Shown here: positions 48,166 to 60,044 of the stretch, piece by piece | How positions within the stretch are numbered: position 1 is the first letter of the stretch | How the letters are laid out: the number at the start of each line of letters is the position of its first letter | Source of the DNA: Akebia trifoliata | Lineage: Eukaryota > Streptophyta > Magnoliopsida > Ranunculales > Lardizabalaceae | Length of the DNA: 64,000 nucleotides | Reading direction: 5' to 3' | NCBI GenBank assembly: GCA_017979445.1 | Contig: CM030705.1 | Span: 9,250,679-9,314,678 of the forward strand | Translations under genes and position numbers: made by a program | The notes under the pieces: model-generated | Databases searched by the model: none | What the model saw: the letters and a program-made list of their open reading frames with translations, nothing else | What the model was told of the DNA's origin: nothing

Positions 48166-50403
48166 AGTATTATTCTTCAGAGTATTGAACAATTCTGAAT
48201 AATTCATTCATTTTAAATTTACAAAGAATAAAACGTGTTTCTTCTACAACTTTTACGAATTTTTATAAAATTCGATGGGAAAAAAAATGCTATTGTAACT
48301 TGTATGTTACAAAGTGTAAAACTTGTATGTTGTAACGTGTAGTACAAGTTGATTTTGAAGTGGCCATACTTCAAAGCTTTGGAGGAATCTATTTTTTACG
48401 TGACAAATGTCATTTTTATCTTTAAAAAAATAATGATAAGACCTTCTACATTTATTTAAGATTACACCTTAATTTTTCAAATTGATGATTTGTTTTTTGA
48501 CCTTGATCTTTTTAATAAATTAATGGAACAATAACCTCAATACTCTCATCATTACCATCATTGTTACCGTTACTAATTTCATCATCACCATTACTATCAT
48601 ATCATCAAATTTTTGCTTTTTGAATTTTTGAAGTGAGAAGGACAGAATTTTTGCTATCCAAAATCAAATAGAAGTCGAGTTTTTCACGAATTAAATTTTT
48701 GTCTTATTCCAAATTGCAAACAAGGGTCGGGGACTCGGGAGAGAAGATTTCAAGGTCTCATGCACTTAAAAAAAATAAAAAATAATATATAAAAAACGAT
48801 TACTTCATCTTATTTGCCATTCAATAGTGACATATTTTTGCTAACACGTGTGATGACATGTTTGGCAGTGGAAAGGAAAGACCGTTGGCAAGTTAAAGCA
48901 TCCATTAATATTTAATCCCTACTTGTATCTACCGTCTTGTGTGGATCAAGATTTGGAGGACCTCAGTGATACAAGAACCTTTACATCATACCCTCCTTAA
49001 CTGCCACGTATGCACTTTACCTTACTTCCTGTAGTTTTGCACCATCAAATATCATCTTGATTGGTGATTGGTGAAATGATTTGTTTGAGATATTTGAATC
49101 AAATGGTCAAGAAATAATCAGTCAAACTGACTTTAAGTGCTTAGGTCTAACAAAGAGAAGGCCAAATGAGATGCTCATAGGGTTAGTGGGTCCACACTGA
49201 AGAATGCAAATTTGGAGTCGGTGTTGAGTCCCTCATCCAAGTTCCAACCTCTATTCAGATCCGATCTGAGTTAAAGACCTAAACACACACACTGTTGTGA
49301 AGGAGATTCTAAAAGCTCTCCTTCTCACATTGAAGGACCCCCACTTTTTTTTTGTCTTGTAATCTCCAAAGGAAGAGACAATCTTTCGTTATTGCGGATC
49401 CGTGTTCTCTCTTTCTTCAGGTATTTCTCTTATCTTTTGCAGGAAATTTTCCCCCATTTTTTGAATGTTTGTCAATTGTGGGTAATGTTAGATCCTAACT
49501 AAGGTTCTATTTATTATTAGCTTTTCTATACATATTGTTGCAAGGAAGAGTATAGAGATCTGTGTGGATTCAAAATTTTCTGGTTTGTATAATTTGCGGT
49601 TATATTGTGATTTCGAAAGATGGGTTACCTTTATAATTGGAAATACAGTGGATTTGAAGTTGATTTCAAAGTGGGTTTTTGTTGATGAGGACTAGGGTTT
49701 GATTTTGGGTTGTCCTTGAAATTCTGCATTGTGTTTGGCTTGTTGGTGGGTCATGGGTTTGCTTCCTTTTGGGGAAAGATGCGATTGAGTTTGAGCATCC
49801 AAAGAGTATGAGTTTTGGTTCAGTAGGGTAAAGCTTTGTTTTCAGTCCAGGTGAGGTTTTATCTTTGGTGGGTGAAATTAATATTAGTGATTTTCAATAG
49901 CTTGTATTTTGTTTATGTATGTTTTGTTGTTGGATTCTTTCTCCTTTTAAGTTCAGATCTTTAGTGAACACCGTTGATTGAGGTTTGATTACTTCTATTT
50001 CTTTTATGCATCATCATCATTAGAGCCTTATCTGAAAATTTTGAGTTCGGATGAATGGATCGTGTTCTTCCATCAATTATGTCTAAAGTCGTGCTTCCAC
50101 TCTAAATGCCTCTATCCATGAACTTTGTGATGTTCCCCCTCTCTTTAAGCACCCTCACGTTAGGTGTTCGTTCTTACAGGGGCTGTATCGGGTTCTTGAA
50201 GCTACTAGATTGTCACCAATTTCTTCATTGTATTTCTTTTATGCATCCAATCAAAATTTAGTTCAGTTGAGTGGATTAGGGGTTTTAGATAATTTTTGTG
50301 CAATCATTTAAGTCAGATCTTCAGATGAGTTTGTTTACATGTATTAGCCAACCACCAAGACATGAGTTCTCTTTTGAGATTGTTTGTTTGGAATTTTTTC
50401 TAA

Positions 50404-50520
50404 GGGCTTAGATCCATTGCTCAGTTAGTTTGGCAAATTGCAAAGCAACTTTGAGGTCGTGGATTCAAGTCCAGCTTACCCATCAAAAAAGAAAAAGGAA
50501 AAAAAAATGAAATTTAGTAA
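50404..50520 (+). mobile_element. tRNA-derived SINE, plus strand
   Basis: GGGCTTAGATCCATTGCTCA, a degenerate A box, then GAGGTCGTGGATTCAAGTCC (B box) and AGCTTACCC followed by an A-rich tail with G interruptions. It pairs with the opposite-strand copy at 50530-50628. Confidence 0.65.
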
Positions 50521-50529
50521 AAAAAAAAC

Positions 50530-50628
50530 ATTCTTTCTTTCTTTTTGGATGGGTAAGCTGGACTTGAACCCACGACCTCATGTTTGCTTTGCAATTTTTC
50601 AGACCAACCGAGCTATGGGTGTAAACCC
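50530..50628 (-). mobile_element. tRNA-derived SINE, minus strand, inverted partner
   Basis: On the minus strand: ACCCATAGCTCGGTTGG (A box), GGGTTCAAGTCC (B box), CAGCTTACCCATCC and an A/G tail. Together with 50404-50482 it forms an inverted pair of about 80 bp arms separated by about 65 A-rich bases. Confidence 0.65.
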
Positions 50629-50659
50629 AATTTCATTGTTTCAATTGTTTTTAAATTTT

Positions 50660-50820
50660 AAGAAGCGCCACTTAGCTAAGTGGTAAGACTTGTGGAGGTT
50701 ATTCCCAAGTCCTAGGTTCAAACCACTTGAACCCATACTTCTTATGCTAACTATAACTATTAACAATGAAACATTATTCCTGTACTAACCAAGCATTTAC
50801 CTATCAAAAAACAAAAAAAA
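50660..50820 (+). mobile_element. SINE with perfect 17 bp target-site duplication
   Basis: Begins AGAAGCGCCACTTAGCTAAG (A box TTAGCTAAGTGG), has B box AGGTTCAAACC, a body of about 90 bp and an A-rich tail. The 17 bp AATTGTTTTTAAATTTT stands intact on both sides (50643-50659 and 50821-50837), so this insertion is comparatively young. It is a different family from the adjacent inverted pair. Confidence 0.85.
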
Positions 50821-51028
50821 AATTGTTTTTAAATTTTTCTCTTCGACCAACATTTTGAGTGATAGGCTTGCTTTTTACGGGTAAATTTGTGTTTTTGATT
50901 CATATTTTGCAGTTGTTGAGCCCTCATACAAATTATACTTTGATGGATGATTTTGTAGGTTCTTTTTTGCTTGCTAGTGATATTGAGAAGAGGTATATTA
51001 TATCAAGTGCGGTTTAGGGAAATCCATC

Positions 51029-52447
51029 ATGTTCAGGCAATCACCTAATAGTAGGAATCAGAGGTCAAAAGGATTCAGAGTAAAGCATGCTCTTCAGATA
51101 TGTGTTCTGCTTGCAGTTTCCATCTGGTTGCTTTACCAACTCAAGCACTCCCACGATAAGAAGAAAGCATTTGATGAGAGCAATGTTAAACTATCACACA
51201 AGGTTGAGAGTGAGAGTGAGCATGAAATCTTAAAATTAGGGAGGAAGGATCTTCTCCCTCAAGTAGAAGAAACCACCGATGAGAATGGTACACAGGGCGG
51301 GGAAGAAGAAGACGAAGAGAAAACGCATGAAGAAGAAGACGAAGAGAAAACACATGAAGAAGAGGAAAGCAAGACTGAAGAGGGCGAGGGGGAAAGCAAA
51401 AGTAGAGGGGGTGGAGATGATGAGATTGATAACCAAGATCAAGAGAAAGCCGAAGAAGGTGTTGATAGGGGAGATGAATTTGTAGAAAAAGAAGAGAGTG
51501 AAGAGAAAGCAAGCGAGCATGAGGAGAGTGAAGAGCAGGAAGAGAAGATTGAGAATGTGGGTTCATCCGAAGATCAAGATCACGATGGAGGTGACAAGAA
51601 TATTCAAGAGGCACGAGAGGAACATTACAAGGGGGATGATGCTTCCAGTGCTGTGGCCCGGGATGCCCAAGTTACAACCAATGAAGGTGAAAATGGAGCT
51701 TCGGGAAACTCAAATGAGGAAGAACAGGTAGAAAGATCGGAAAATAATGATTTAGATCCAGAAAACAAAACCAACGGCACCGAGGAAGTCACTTACAATG
51801 ACCACAATGCAGATGTAAATGCTGATAGTGGTGAATCAATTGAAAGTAACACGTCTGTAAATGGAACAGTTAGTGAAGAAAAGGTTATGGAGACTAATTT
51901 GTCCGAATCAGAGAACGGATCCCATCAAGCAGAAGTAAACAATAACTCAATAGCAGAGAATGGAACAGATGTTGGCTCATCTTCTAAAACCCATGATCAA
52001 AATTCAACATTGGAGACAGAAACTTCTAATGGAGGTGACTCCAACACAACCGCAGGGATGGAGCAATCAGAAGCCAACTCTACGCTCTCTAGCACGACTG
52101 AGAATGATGAAGCCAAGGATGAACCCAAAGACCCTTCTAGAAATTCTGAGGCTGTTGTACCGGTAGTGAAATCCAATACAACTGATGGAGTGGAGGATAG
52201 TCATGGGTCTTCATTCACAAATGAGAATAATGATGCAGCTCAAGCTGATAAGACTGAGACTACTGTAAAAGATGGAGTGGAAGATAGCTCAGTATCTTCA
52301 ACCACAAATGAGAATGCAGAGGCAGCTCAGGTTGAATCTGTTGATTCTTCTCTTCCCCAAGAAGTGAAAGATGCTCGCACAGATCTGGGAACTTTGCCAG
52401 ATGTCGAAACTATGGGGAGGAACAATGAAGAGGTAGCAGCGGAGTGA
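51029..52447 (+). CDS. Acidic single-pass membrane protein of unknown function
   Basis: An uninterrupted 472-codon frame. Residues 1-20 are basic (MFRQSPNSRNQRSKGFRVKH) and 21-38 (ALQICVLLAVSIWLLYQL) form one membrane segment, giving a signal-anchor, probably type II, protein. A conserved-looking juxtamembrane stretch EILKLGRKDLLPQVEE follows. Residues about 85-200 are almost all Glu, Asp, Lys and Ser, with the unit EEDEEKTHE twice. The rest is Asn/Ser/Thr/Glu-rich and predicted disordered, with many N-x-S/T sites and an imperfect 29-residue repeat (DGVEDS..SS.TNEN) near residues 386-440. No catalytic domain is seen. From memory it corresponds to Arabidopsis AT4G37820/AT2G22795, of unknown function. 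It lies between EPFL2 and COX6a as in Arabidopsis. The start is supported by the conserved MFRQSP N terminus. Confidence 0.9.
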   Translation: MFRQSPNSRNQRSKGFRVKHALQICVLLAVSIWLLYQLKHSHDKKKAFDESNVKLSHKVESESEHEILKLGRKDLLPQVEETTDENGTQGGEEEDEEKTHEEEDEEKTHEEEESKTEEGEGESKSRGGGDDEIDNQDQEKAEEGVDRGDEFVEKEESEEKASEHEESEEQEEKIENVGSSEDQDHDGGDKNIQEAREEHYKGDDASSAVARDAQVTTNEGENGASGNSNEEEQVERSENNDLDPENKTNGTEEVTYNDHNADVNADSGESIESNTSVNGTVSEEKVMETNLSESENGSHQAEVNNNSIAENGTDVGSSSKTHDQNSTLETETSNGGDSNTTAGMEQSEANSTLSSTTENDEAKDEPKDPSRNSEAVVPVVKSNTTDGVEDSHGSSFTNENNDAAQADKTETTVKDGVEDSSVSSTTNENAEAAQVESVDSSLPQEVKDARTDLGTLPDVETMGRNNEEVAAE

Positions 52448-54295
52448 TGTTCTGATGGAAAGTTGGTTTCTTCTGTTACGGTGCTCTTATTAACATTCAT
52501 ATTTGTTAAATAATATGTTCCCAAGTTTCTTGCCTATATGTTCAAGTGAATCTATTGTAGGTTGTGGTGAAAGTGTGTAGGCAGGTTGAGAATTCTTCTT
52601 CTTTGTAATTCACAATTTGTGTGACGTTCCCATATAGATCGTTGGGATTTGCCTTGATTACAATTTTTTCCATGGTTTGGATTTAATCCAGCAGGTCAAA
52701 GAATATGTCCAATGCTGCACAGTGGAGGTTCAATTTGTTCTTAGCTTAGCTTAGCTTAGAGCATCACTTATTCACCTCACTTCACCATGCGTTGAGAATC
52801 TAAACATCTTTCATTGGATAAAATTGGTTTACCGGTAACAAGAAACCTAACCCTGAGCTGGTGACGAAGGTGCAATCATCATCGATGAACCACTGTACCA
52901 AAGATTTTGGGGTTGGTTAAATCAAATTTCAATCTTCCATCGTTAATTCTGTCTAGAGCTATTTTTATTTATTATAAAAAATAAATGTGTTTATATGTTG
53001 ATTTTCACTCTCAATCCACCTTCTTATGGATCTTCCCATCCTTCTTTTGGCACCTCCAATTCGAGTGACCTCCTATGTTGAAATAAGGTGATATTATTCC
53101 TGCAATAATACACATTCTCTCTTTTTAGAAACAATATGGAGAAACTTAAAATGAAATATCGTGCATTGAATCAACCTACAACTAATTTGGTTCTACGCGA
53201 GTGTTTTTTTTTTGGGTTGATGCTATAGATGTTTGAAGGCTTTACCTTCTATTAAATTCGATAAATATTATTATGTATTTTCACTTAAAATGTTCATTAC
53301 TTATAAAAGACTAGATTTTATATAATAATTTTGAAAAAAAAAAGTCTAAACTCATCTTTAGAAGAACAAATTGTAATTCGGTCATTTTACTTTTATAGAA
53401 AATGGGTTATATATTGTTAATATAATAAGAATATAAAAAAAAGTTGGTAACGTTCCACTTATACAATCACACGAGTTCTTCTAAGGTCTTATTCCCTTTC
53501 TCAAGAACTGGAACCAGTTCTTGTAACTACATCCATGAGTCAAAACGACTGATTGAACAGACCTCCAATGCCAACCAACAAACAAACAAAAAAAATGATA
53601 CAATGACGTCTGTTGGATGGTATTTTACTGATTCAAATCTTACTCTTGCACTGCATAGTACAGGAGGTAATCTGGCTGAATGAGTAATGACCCGCAAGAT
53701 TTCATTTCTTCTTGTCGGATAGAAAGAATGGTGTAACAACACATATCCAGAGTACTACAACCAGTCACTGCACTCAAAGGACCTCATCTAATATCATACA
53801 GCAGACAGTAATGGGTTCCAACTTCCAAGAGAATTTAAAGGCTTACTACTTGAGCAAATTATCGCCTTGCGGACCCAACTTCAACAACAGATAATTGTTA
53901 ACTTAAATAGTTCAAGACGGCCAATCTTCAGCTTGGAACTACAGAGAGAAATTATGCTCTGCAAAAACCGGCCATTCAACAATAGACCTACAAAGTTTTT
54001 GCCCACCAACACTAAAATCATTAAGTAACCAAGCTAAAAGCCTTGGATAAACGAAAATAGAAAGACCATGATAACAATTAATCAATCAATTGAACCTTCA
54101 ATTCCGCACTAAATTTCATGGATAAACCATAATAACACGGTTAAAAGGGAAATTCTATCAGTATTCACTTAATTTTATTGGGATGCTGCAAGAGCATACT
54201 TCAAAGAAATAGAGAAGCACTTTGTCACAGGCATTTATAAAATCTCAACAACCATCCAAAACAGGTAGCAATGTTCAGATTCTAGGTTTCGAATG
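52448..54295. other. Intergenic region between two convergent genes
   Basis: Holds the 3' UTRs of the acidic protein (rightward) and COX6a (leftward). A short (TTAGC)n array lies at 52742-52757. No repeat ends or other genes were recognised. Confidence 0.6.
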
Positions 54296-57200
54296 TCAAT
54301 GGTCCTTGTGCTTTACCTCGAAAAGGCCATCTGGACCTGGAAAAGAAGCCATGACACATCAAGAAACAAGAATTATTACACTAAAGCTTAATAAAGAAGC
54401 CAATCCATAACAAGTCCATACAATATCTGATTCTTAATTCTCTTCAAGGACTTTCCCCTTGAGATCAATTCCATGAACAATAGGAGCATAGATCACAAGA
54501 TAATTAAATGGACATGGTCAAATATAATTGTTTTGACCATGAACAAAATGGAAAAAAAAAACATATATATTTGGAATATACTAATATACTAATAAAAGAC
54601 AAATAAATAATGCCACAAATTATAATAAAATGTCAAAAAGAAAAGAAAATATAAAAATTTGAGGTAGAAAAATCAAGACCCAAATACAATTATTTGACCA
54701 TACCCTCAATGGGTGAAGGGACTAAACGTTATGCAAATAGAAAAACCAGACGAGCAAATAAAAGAGGTATATTTTCAATCATATATAATCAACCTCACAT
54801 TAGTCTTATAAGTCCAATTTATCCTAAAACCAAACAATTCTAATAGGTTAAACCAGTTCCCGATTTAACTACAAAGTAAGAATGAAAATAGTAAACTGCC
54901 CGGACCTAAGAAAATGTACATTAAGTTTTCAGGTGAAGTTCTCTACCCTACTCCATTACTTCAAAATGTAGTTTCAAATCAACCATAACAATAGCTCTGC
55001 TAATATGTTATAACAGGGTATTGTTATGCAGCTTGGATAATAGCTTCATCTTGAGCCAACAGTTTTTGATTATTTTACAAAGTTCTAAAATGTTGAGAAT
55101 TGTATCAGAGGTGGTCTTATTAAACTCAATAGCAAAAGCCAATGGGACATTAATTTTTCAGACTCCAGGTTCAGTAAATCCATAACACTAACACCATAAT
55201 CTACTCAACTTGAACCAGTAGGTAAAATGCATTGTTTAAAATAGACTATAAATAATATATTAATTCATTTGAATTACTAAACCCCTTACTATCAAGGTAT
55301 TAAATTTAGATTTTGGTCATCCTAGAAATGGAAATAAATACAGTTTTTATGGGAAATAATGAAAATATTGAGAAAATTTTCATTTATATGTAGAATGATA
55401 CAACAGAGATTAAAACGTGCTCATAATTCATTAAACCATAATAAACAATCATATGGAATGAGGAAATGAAGGTCACTAGCATTCCATTACGTGTTAAGTG
55501 TTAACTGGTATTTGAGAGCCCAACAGTAAAAAACAAAAATGTCAATGTCACGTTAACTACATACGTCTTCAAATTCAGAAACTTGCTTAACTAAACAGAC
55601 TATTAGGTATTCTATTTAACTTTATTTTTAAATATACTTATGAATTAATTACTAATGTATCCAAGTAATTATGACATGGATGAAGTGAACCATGCGAACC
55701 TAAGAAAAAGAAAATACACATCAAAATTTCAGGTGAATATGTAATACTTGTTACTACAAACCATGATTTAAAATAAAAAAATAATAGCCATTGTAATGGG
55801 TTATTCTTAATTTATTATTCCCTTTGGATAATAGCATGCCCATGGAGTTTTGAAAAATCCAAACATCACAGAGATAGATATAGAGGTAGGAATTTATCAA
55901 ATGAACCACAATTCCTACAGTGATGAATGAATTTATCGTCAAGAGTCCATGGATAAGAAGGGGATGGGGAAAGCTTGAACCCAATTCCTACAGTAACAAG
56001 TATAAGTGCAATTGAAATTCTTGGGGAGTTCTACAATTTTGAATTGATAAGACCATTCACTGTTTCTTGAATCTCGATCTCTCCCCTGGATGAACAATAT
56101 AACCAAGAGAAACCAGAATAGAAGAGCATTCACCACCCATGAGTAAACATTTCGTAGTAGCCTCATTAGACCGTACATCTCTCTTGGTATCAATTTGAGC
56201 CAACAGTTTTGATTATCTTAAGATGTTCAAAAACTTGAGAATTATATCAGAACTACATCTCCAAAGGATCCTTCCAACCTTGATTTATTTGTTTTATTAC
56301 AACTCAATGATACACATCATGGGGCATTAATTTTTCAAAGATTCTCTAGGTTTGTAACATCACGTCATAATACATGCAACTTGAGCCGGTTCAGTAAAAA
56401 ACATCTTTTAACATAAACCATAAGTCCTATACTATTCATTTGACTTATTAAACCCTTTCTATTAATCTTTGGACTAGTTAACATTTCCTACACTCTAATT
56501 CTTCTAACTTGGTAAATATTCTTCATACTTTCCCCTAAAATATAGTTGGAAATTACACAAACCACTTTACCACCCTAGCCTGTGTTGTCTGACTAGCTTG
56601 TTTATCATACATAGCCCAACTACAATAAACCCTAGTAAAAGCCTGCCAATGAATCTCCACAAGGTGCAAAACCTGTGTTGCATCAAATTTGACGAGTACA
56701 TGTGCGAGCTTCCTTGAGTAGGTAAGGATAAGATGATCTCTTCACAATGTAATAAGGGCTTGAGAGTGTTCCCATTTCTTACAGATGATGCTTAACACTA
56801 CTAACTGAATAACCAACTGTAGTGGCCTTTTCTTAAACTGTTTTGTTAAATTAAAATTTTGCTTTGAGGCCTAAAAGCATTCACTTTTCAATGATACTTC
56901 CATGTGCAGTAGCCCCCATGATTGTGACCAGGTTAAGAAACAAAACATCATGTGTACATATTCATAATGTTCTAAGTTGACAATGTGAGACCACTCTTTG
57001 TTTGTCAAGCAAAATTCTAGCGCAGAACAAGTCTTAAGCTTATTTAAACATTGAACAACAAACCAAGTGATGTTTGAGCACAATGCACAAATAGATGACC
57101 AAGTTGAATTGTGATCTTAACATCATCAATGGTAATCCATTTCAAGCATGACTTTGGGGTATTCTCTATGTGATGTAGTCACTCCCACTTATATTAGGCC

Positions 57201-58116
57201 TAAGATGGTTATTTTATTTTACAGATTAATATCAAACTATTGTTTAGTAGATACATGAGCTGTGAGGAAATGAAAAACTTTTTCAACAAAGAAAATTAAT
57301 ACCAGGAACACCTACGCCGGTTTATCTGAATCGAAAGATCTACATTTCAATAAATTTAACTAACACTGCATCAATTGATAAAATGTAACATACCCCATGG
57401 GAACTCCTTGTTTCTGATATGCAAGTAAGGGTACGCCTGCAAGAATAAATATAAACATATATTCCATTACACCCGTAATTAACGAATTCCCAGACAAGTT
57501 CTAGAATCAAAAAGATAGAGTGAGAGATGAACTTAAATCAACGAAAACGCAAAAAAATACAGAATTATTCTGCATATTCGGGCATTAAAGAAATAAATAA
57601 GATACAATCGAACTGAAAAATAACACTTACAGGAGGATCCTCAGCGTGATGATGACCTTTCGATAGGTTGACGATCGCCAAAATAGTGCAACCAACGATT
57701 CCGGCGTATGTTATCTTTTCCCACTTTGCAGTCTCATCTGGAAGAAAACAAAACACATTGTCTCATCTCTCAATTGAAAATTCGAAATATATATATATAA
57801 CAAGTGAAATCTCTAAAACAGATCTATCGAATCGGAACGCTAGCACAGAAATTCGAAATTTTTTTAATTTAGTGAATTAAATCCGATACAAGAAGTGTTA
57901 CGATCAATCATGAAAAAATTATGACCTAATTTTTTAAGAAACTAAAAATAAAACCCTAATTAATCAAATAAATAAGCAAATCAAGTGTTTTAATTTGTTT
58001 TTCTCACAGGCATCATCGTGATGAGCAGAGGAAGAGAAGTTCCTTTTCGCAGGAACGCTGCGTTCGCCTTTGCGAAGGGCCGCTCGAAGACCAGATCTCA
58101 CCATAGCCATCGCCAT
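54296..58116 (-). CDS. COX6A: Cytochrome c oxidase subunit 6a, mitochondrial
   Basis: Nuclear-encoded small subunit of respiratory complex IV in the inner mitochondrial membrane. Four minus-strand exons join in frame: 58008-58116, 57631-57737, 57394-57436, 54296-54336 (300 nt, 99 aa; the Arabidopsis protein is about 102 aa). Residues 1-27 are rich in Arg/Lys/Ala/Ser without acidic residues except E18 and form the mitochondrial presequence, ending near [27 protein letters not shown] (about 39-58) leads into the single membrane helix. [20 protein letters not shown] and [15 protein letters not shown] are family signatures. Three in-frame ATGs lie at the start (residues 1, 3 and 5); the first is used here. 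Intron 3 is about 3 kb for a 41 nt last exon. A TATA box lies about 50 bases upstream. Confidence 0.95.
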
Positions 58117-58165
58117 TTCTTCGTCTCTCTCTCAGCCTTCTCGAGATGGTGTTCATGTTCCCTCA

Positions 58166-58173
58166 TTTATATA
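58166..58173 (-). promoter_or_regulatory. TATA box of COX6A
   Basis: TATATAAA on the minus strand, about 50 bases upstream of the first ATG, is well placed for a start site near 58135. One TGGGCT site-II-like motif lies on the plus strand at 58227-58232; site II elements are known to be enriched in plant respiratory-chain promoters, but a single copy proves little. Confidence 0.55.
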
Positions 58174-58384
58174 GATGACTGGGGAAAGTTTTCTGGACCG
58201 ATTGTCCAGAATTATTCAATGTACCGTGGGCTCGTGTTTGCCAGGTGGACCATGGTTTTGAAGAGTTGGGATGCAGTAACGTGTCACGTTCCCATTGAAA
58301 GGAATGGTGTCTACGTGGTACATTCTAATTTAATATTAGAACACATACCTCATGTCACATAGAAAAAGGGCTGGAATTTGAAAA

Positions 58385-58839
58385 TAGGACTGAGATCATT
58401 AACCCAACTGAGTTAATCCCCCAACCTGAGTTTGGATGAGGGATCTCCCAATTGACTCAGGTTGAGTTTGAGTTAATGATCTCAACCACGATATTAAAAT
58501 GAAATCAAAATAATAATAATCGATGATGCTTTGCTTTACTCCTTAGTTCTTAAGGTCAACATTAAGAACACCAAAACATAAGTAAGGTAATTAGTTACTA
58601 ACAATATTTGGAGGAAAGAATAATTAAAATAAATAATTTAAAATATATAACTAGTATAAAAAAGATTTTATATATTAGTGAGCATTGGGTTTGGATTGAG
58701 TTGGATTGCCCAAACCCTCAATTTTAAGGTTGGGTTGAAATATTCTAACTTAGGCTCAAGTCATTTTCTACATTACCCAACCTAAGCTCACCCATCAATC
58801 GGGTTGAGCTCGGACTAGCCTGCCCAAGTTGCAGCCCTA
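58385..58839. mobile_element. hAT-type MITE near the COX6A promoter
   Basis: Starts TAGGACTGAGATC and ends CCCAAGTTGCAGCCCTA. The right end matches the termini of 19035-19274; the left end has diverged. Flanks are TTTGAAAA (58377-58384) and TTTGAAAG (58840-58847), seven of eight identical. The interior contains GGGTTGGGTT and ACCCAACC motifs. Its left end lies only about 270 bases from the COX6A start codon. Confidence 0.65.
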
Positions 58840-59119
58840 TTTGAAAGTATCATGTAGAAACTATTCCTATTTTATAAGAATGGGACACGTCAATGGATTG
58901 TGATTTGATTTGTGTTGCAATCCGGTGAGGTGTCACATTACTATCAATGGGAATGGACTGCGATCACAAAATTATTTTGTTAAAATATATTTATATTAGC
59001 GCCCATAGTGAAGAAAACCCCGATCCATAGGAATTGGAGCCAATTATGTTATATTCGATCAGTACTCACAAGATGAGCATGTTAAAAAAAAAGAAAATTC
59101 TACTATCATTTGAGAGGTT

Positions 59120-59150
59120 TGTGTGTGTGTGTGTGCGCGTGCGCGCGCGT
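59120..59150. repeat. (TG)n(CG)n alternating purine-pyrimidine tract
   Basis: 31 bases of perfect alternation, TG repeats passing into GCGCGTGCGCGCGCG. Such tracts can adopt Z-DNA under supercoiling. Confidence 0.9.
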
Positions 59151-60044
59151 TTTCCAACTCTAGAGAATTGGAATTGACAGATACTCGTCATTCCAATTCC
59201 ACTTTATTTTAGAATCGGAGCCATCAAGAAGGTACATTGAGAATTGAATCGGAAAAAAACCTAATACCAAGAAACCTAGCTAGAAGTCATTCAATAATAA
59301 TAGAAAAATGTGGATTTTGAATCCAATTCAAGATATCAACTCTCAGAGACTTTGGCCAACTTAGCAAATTGGCACATTCAAATTTATGTGTAACATCATA
59401 ACATATAAATCATAGAAATCCGATTCCACTTATTCCCTATCATGAGTTTGAAGATCTTTTCTCACGTTATTAGAAATCTAAAATTCTAAATCATAGAGCT
59501 TCCAAGGAGGTGGGATGTTGTACCAATTTCATTATTTGACGTGTTTAAAAATATGCAGATATGATAATATAAGTTTTCTTATTTTGAACCTTGCATGGGG
59601 CCTTGATATGGCACAAATAGTTTTATATTTGATTGAAGGCAGAAAGAAGCCTTGCTGTGATCGATCCATTGGTCCTACAATCCTCACACCACAAATACTT
59701 TTCCATAAGAACAGCTCACAATGTATTATGAGCTGAAATCAAATTAAACAAAACAAGTAAACCTTAAAAATAAAATAATAAAAACTATAATATCAAGACA
59801 ATATCATTGAATCCCATATTATTCATGAAATCAAATTATACCCGTATGAAGTAGACCAAAGAGAAAAGACATGTTTTTGTTTTTATAATGTAAAATAAAT
59901 GCATTTTCTTTTTAAAAATCACTTTATTTACTAATATCTTTCGCTATACAATTTAGAAGCAAAGAGAAAAAAGATGACATTTTATGTGACTGCATGATTC
60001 CACATGTCAGGGGTACTTTCTTTTTTTTTTTTTAATTTATAACA

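Larger units (their letters stand above)
40611..49300. other. 8.7 kb intergenic region between EPFL2 and the acidic membrane protein gene
   Basis: No gene. It holds the EPFL2 3' UTR at its start, a (GA)n run near 41441, several MITEs (42245-43060, 44705-45514), an 82 bp tandem duplication (46831-46994) and a solo LTR (47355-48165). I see nothing specific in 43.1-44.7 kb or in 48.2-49.3 kb, apart from the expected promoter of the next gene. Confidence 0.6.
49300..51028 (+). other. Probable 5' UTR and leader intron of the acidic membrane protein gene
   Basis: A CT-rich leader ends TTTCTTCAG|GTATTTC at 49420/49421, a good donor. Acceptors TTTTGCAG at 50912 or TTTTGTAG at 50958 would leave a short leader to the ATG at 51029. 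The implied intron of about 1.5 kb holds an RTE-tail-like block (50005-50225) and three SINEs (50404-50820). No protein is encoded. The structure is inferred from splice-site quality alone. Confidence 0.5.

Noticed and set aside
51186..51614. Long frames on other strands and phases over the acidic protein gene
   Set aside because: Shadows of a purine-rich coding sequence; their products are low complexity.
55754..56193. Open frames inside the long COX6A intron 3
   Set aside because: No recognisable protein or transposon motif; AT-rich chance frames.
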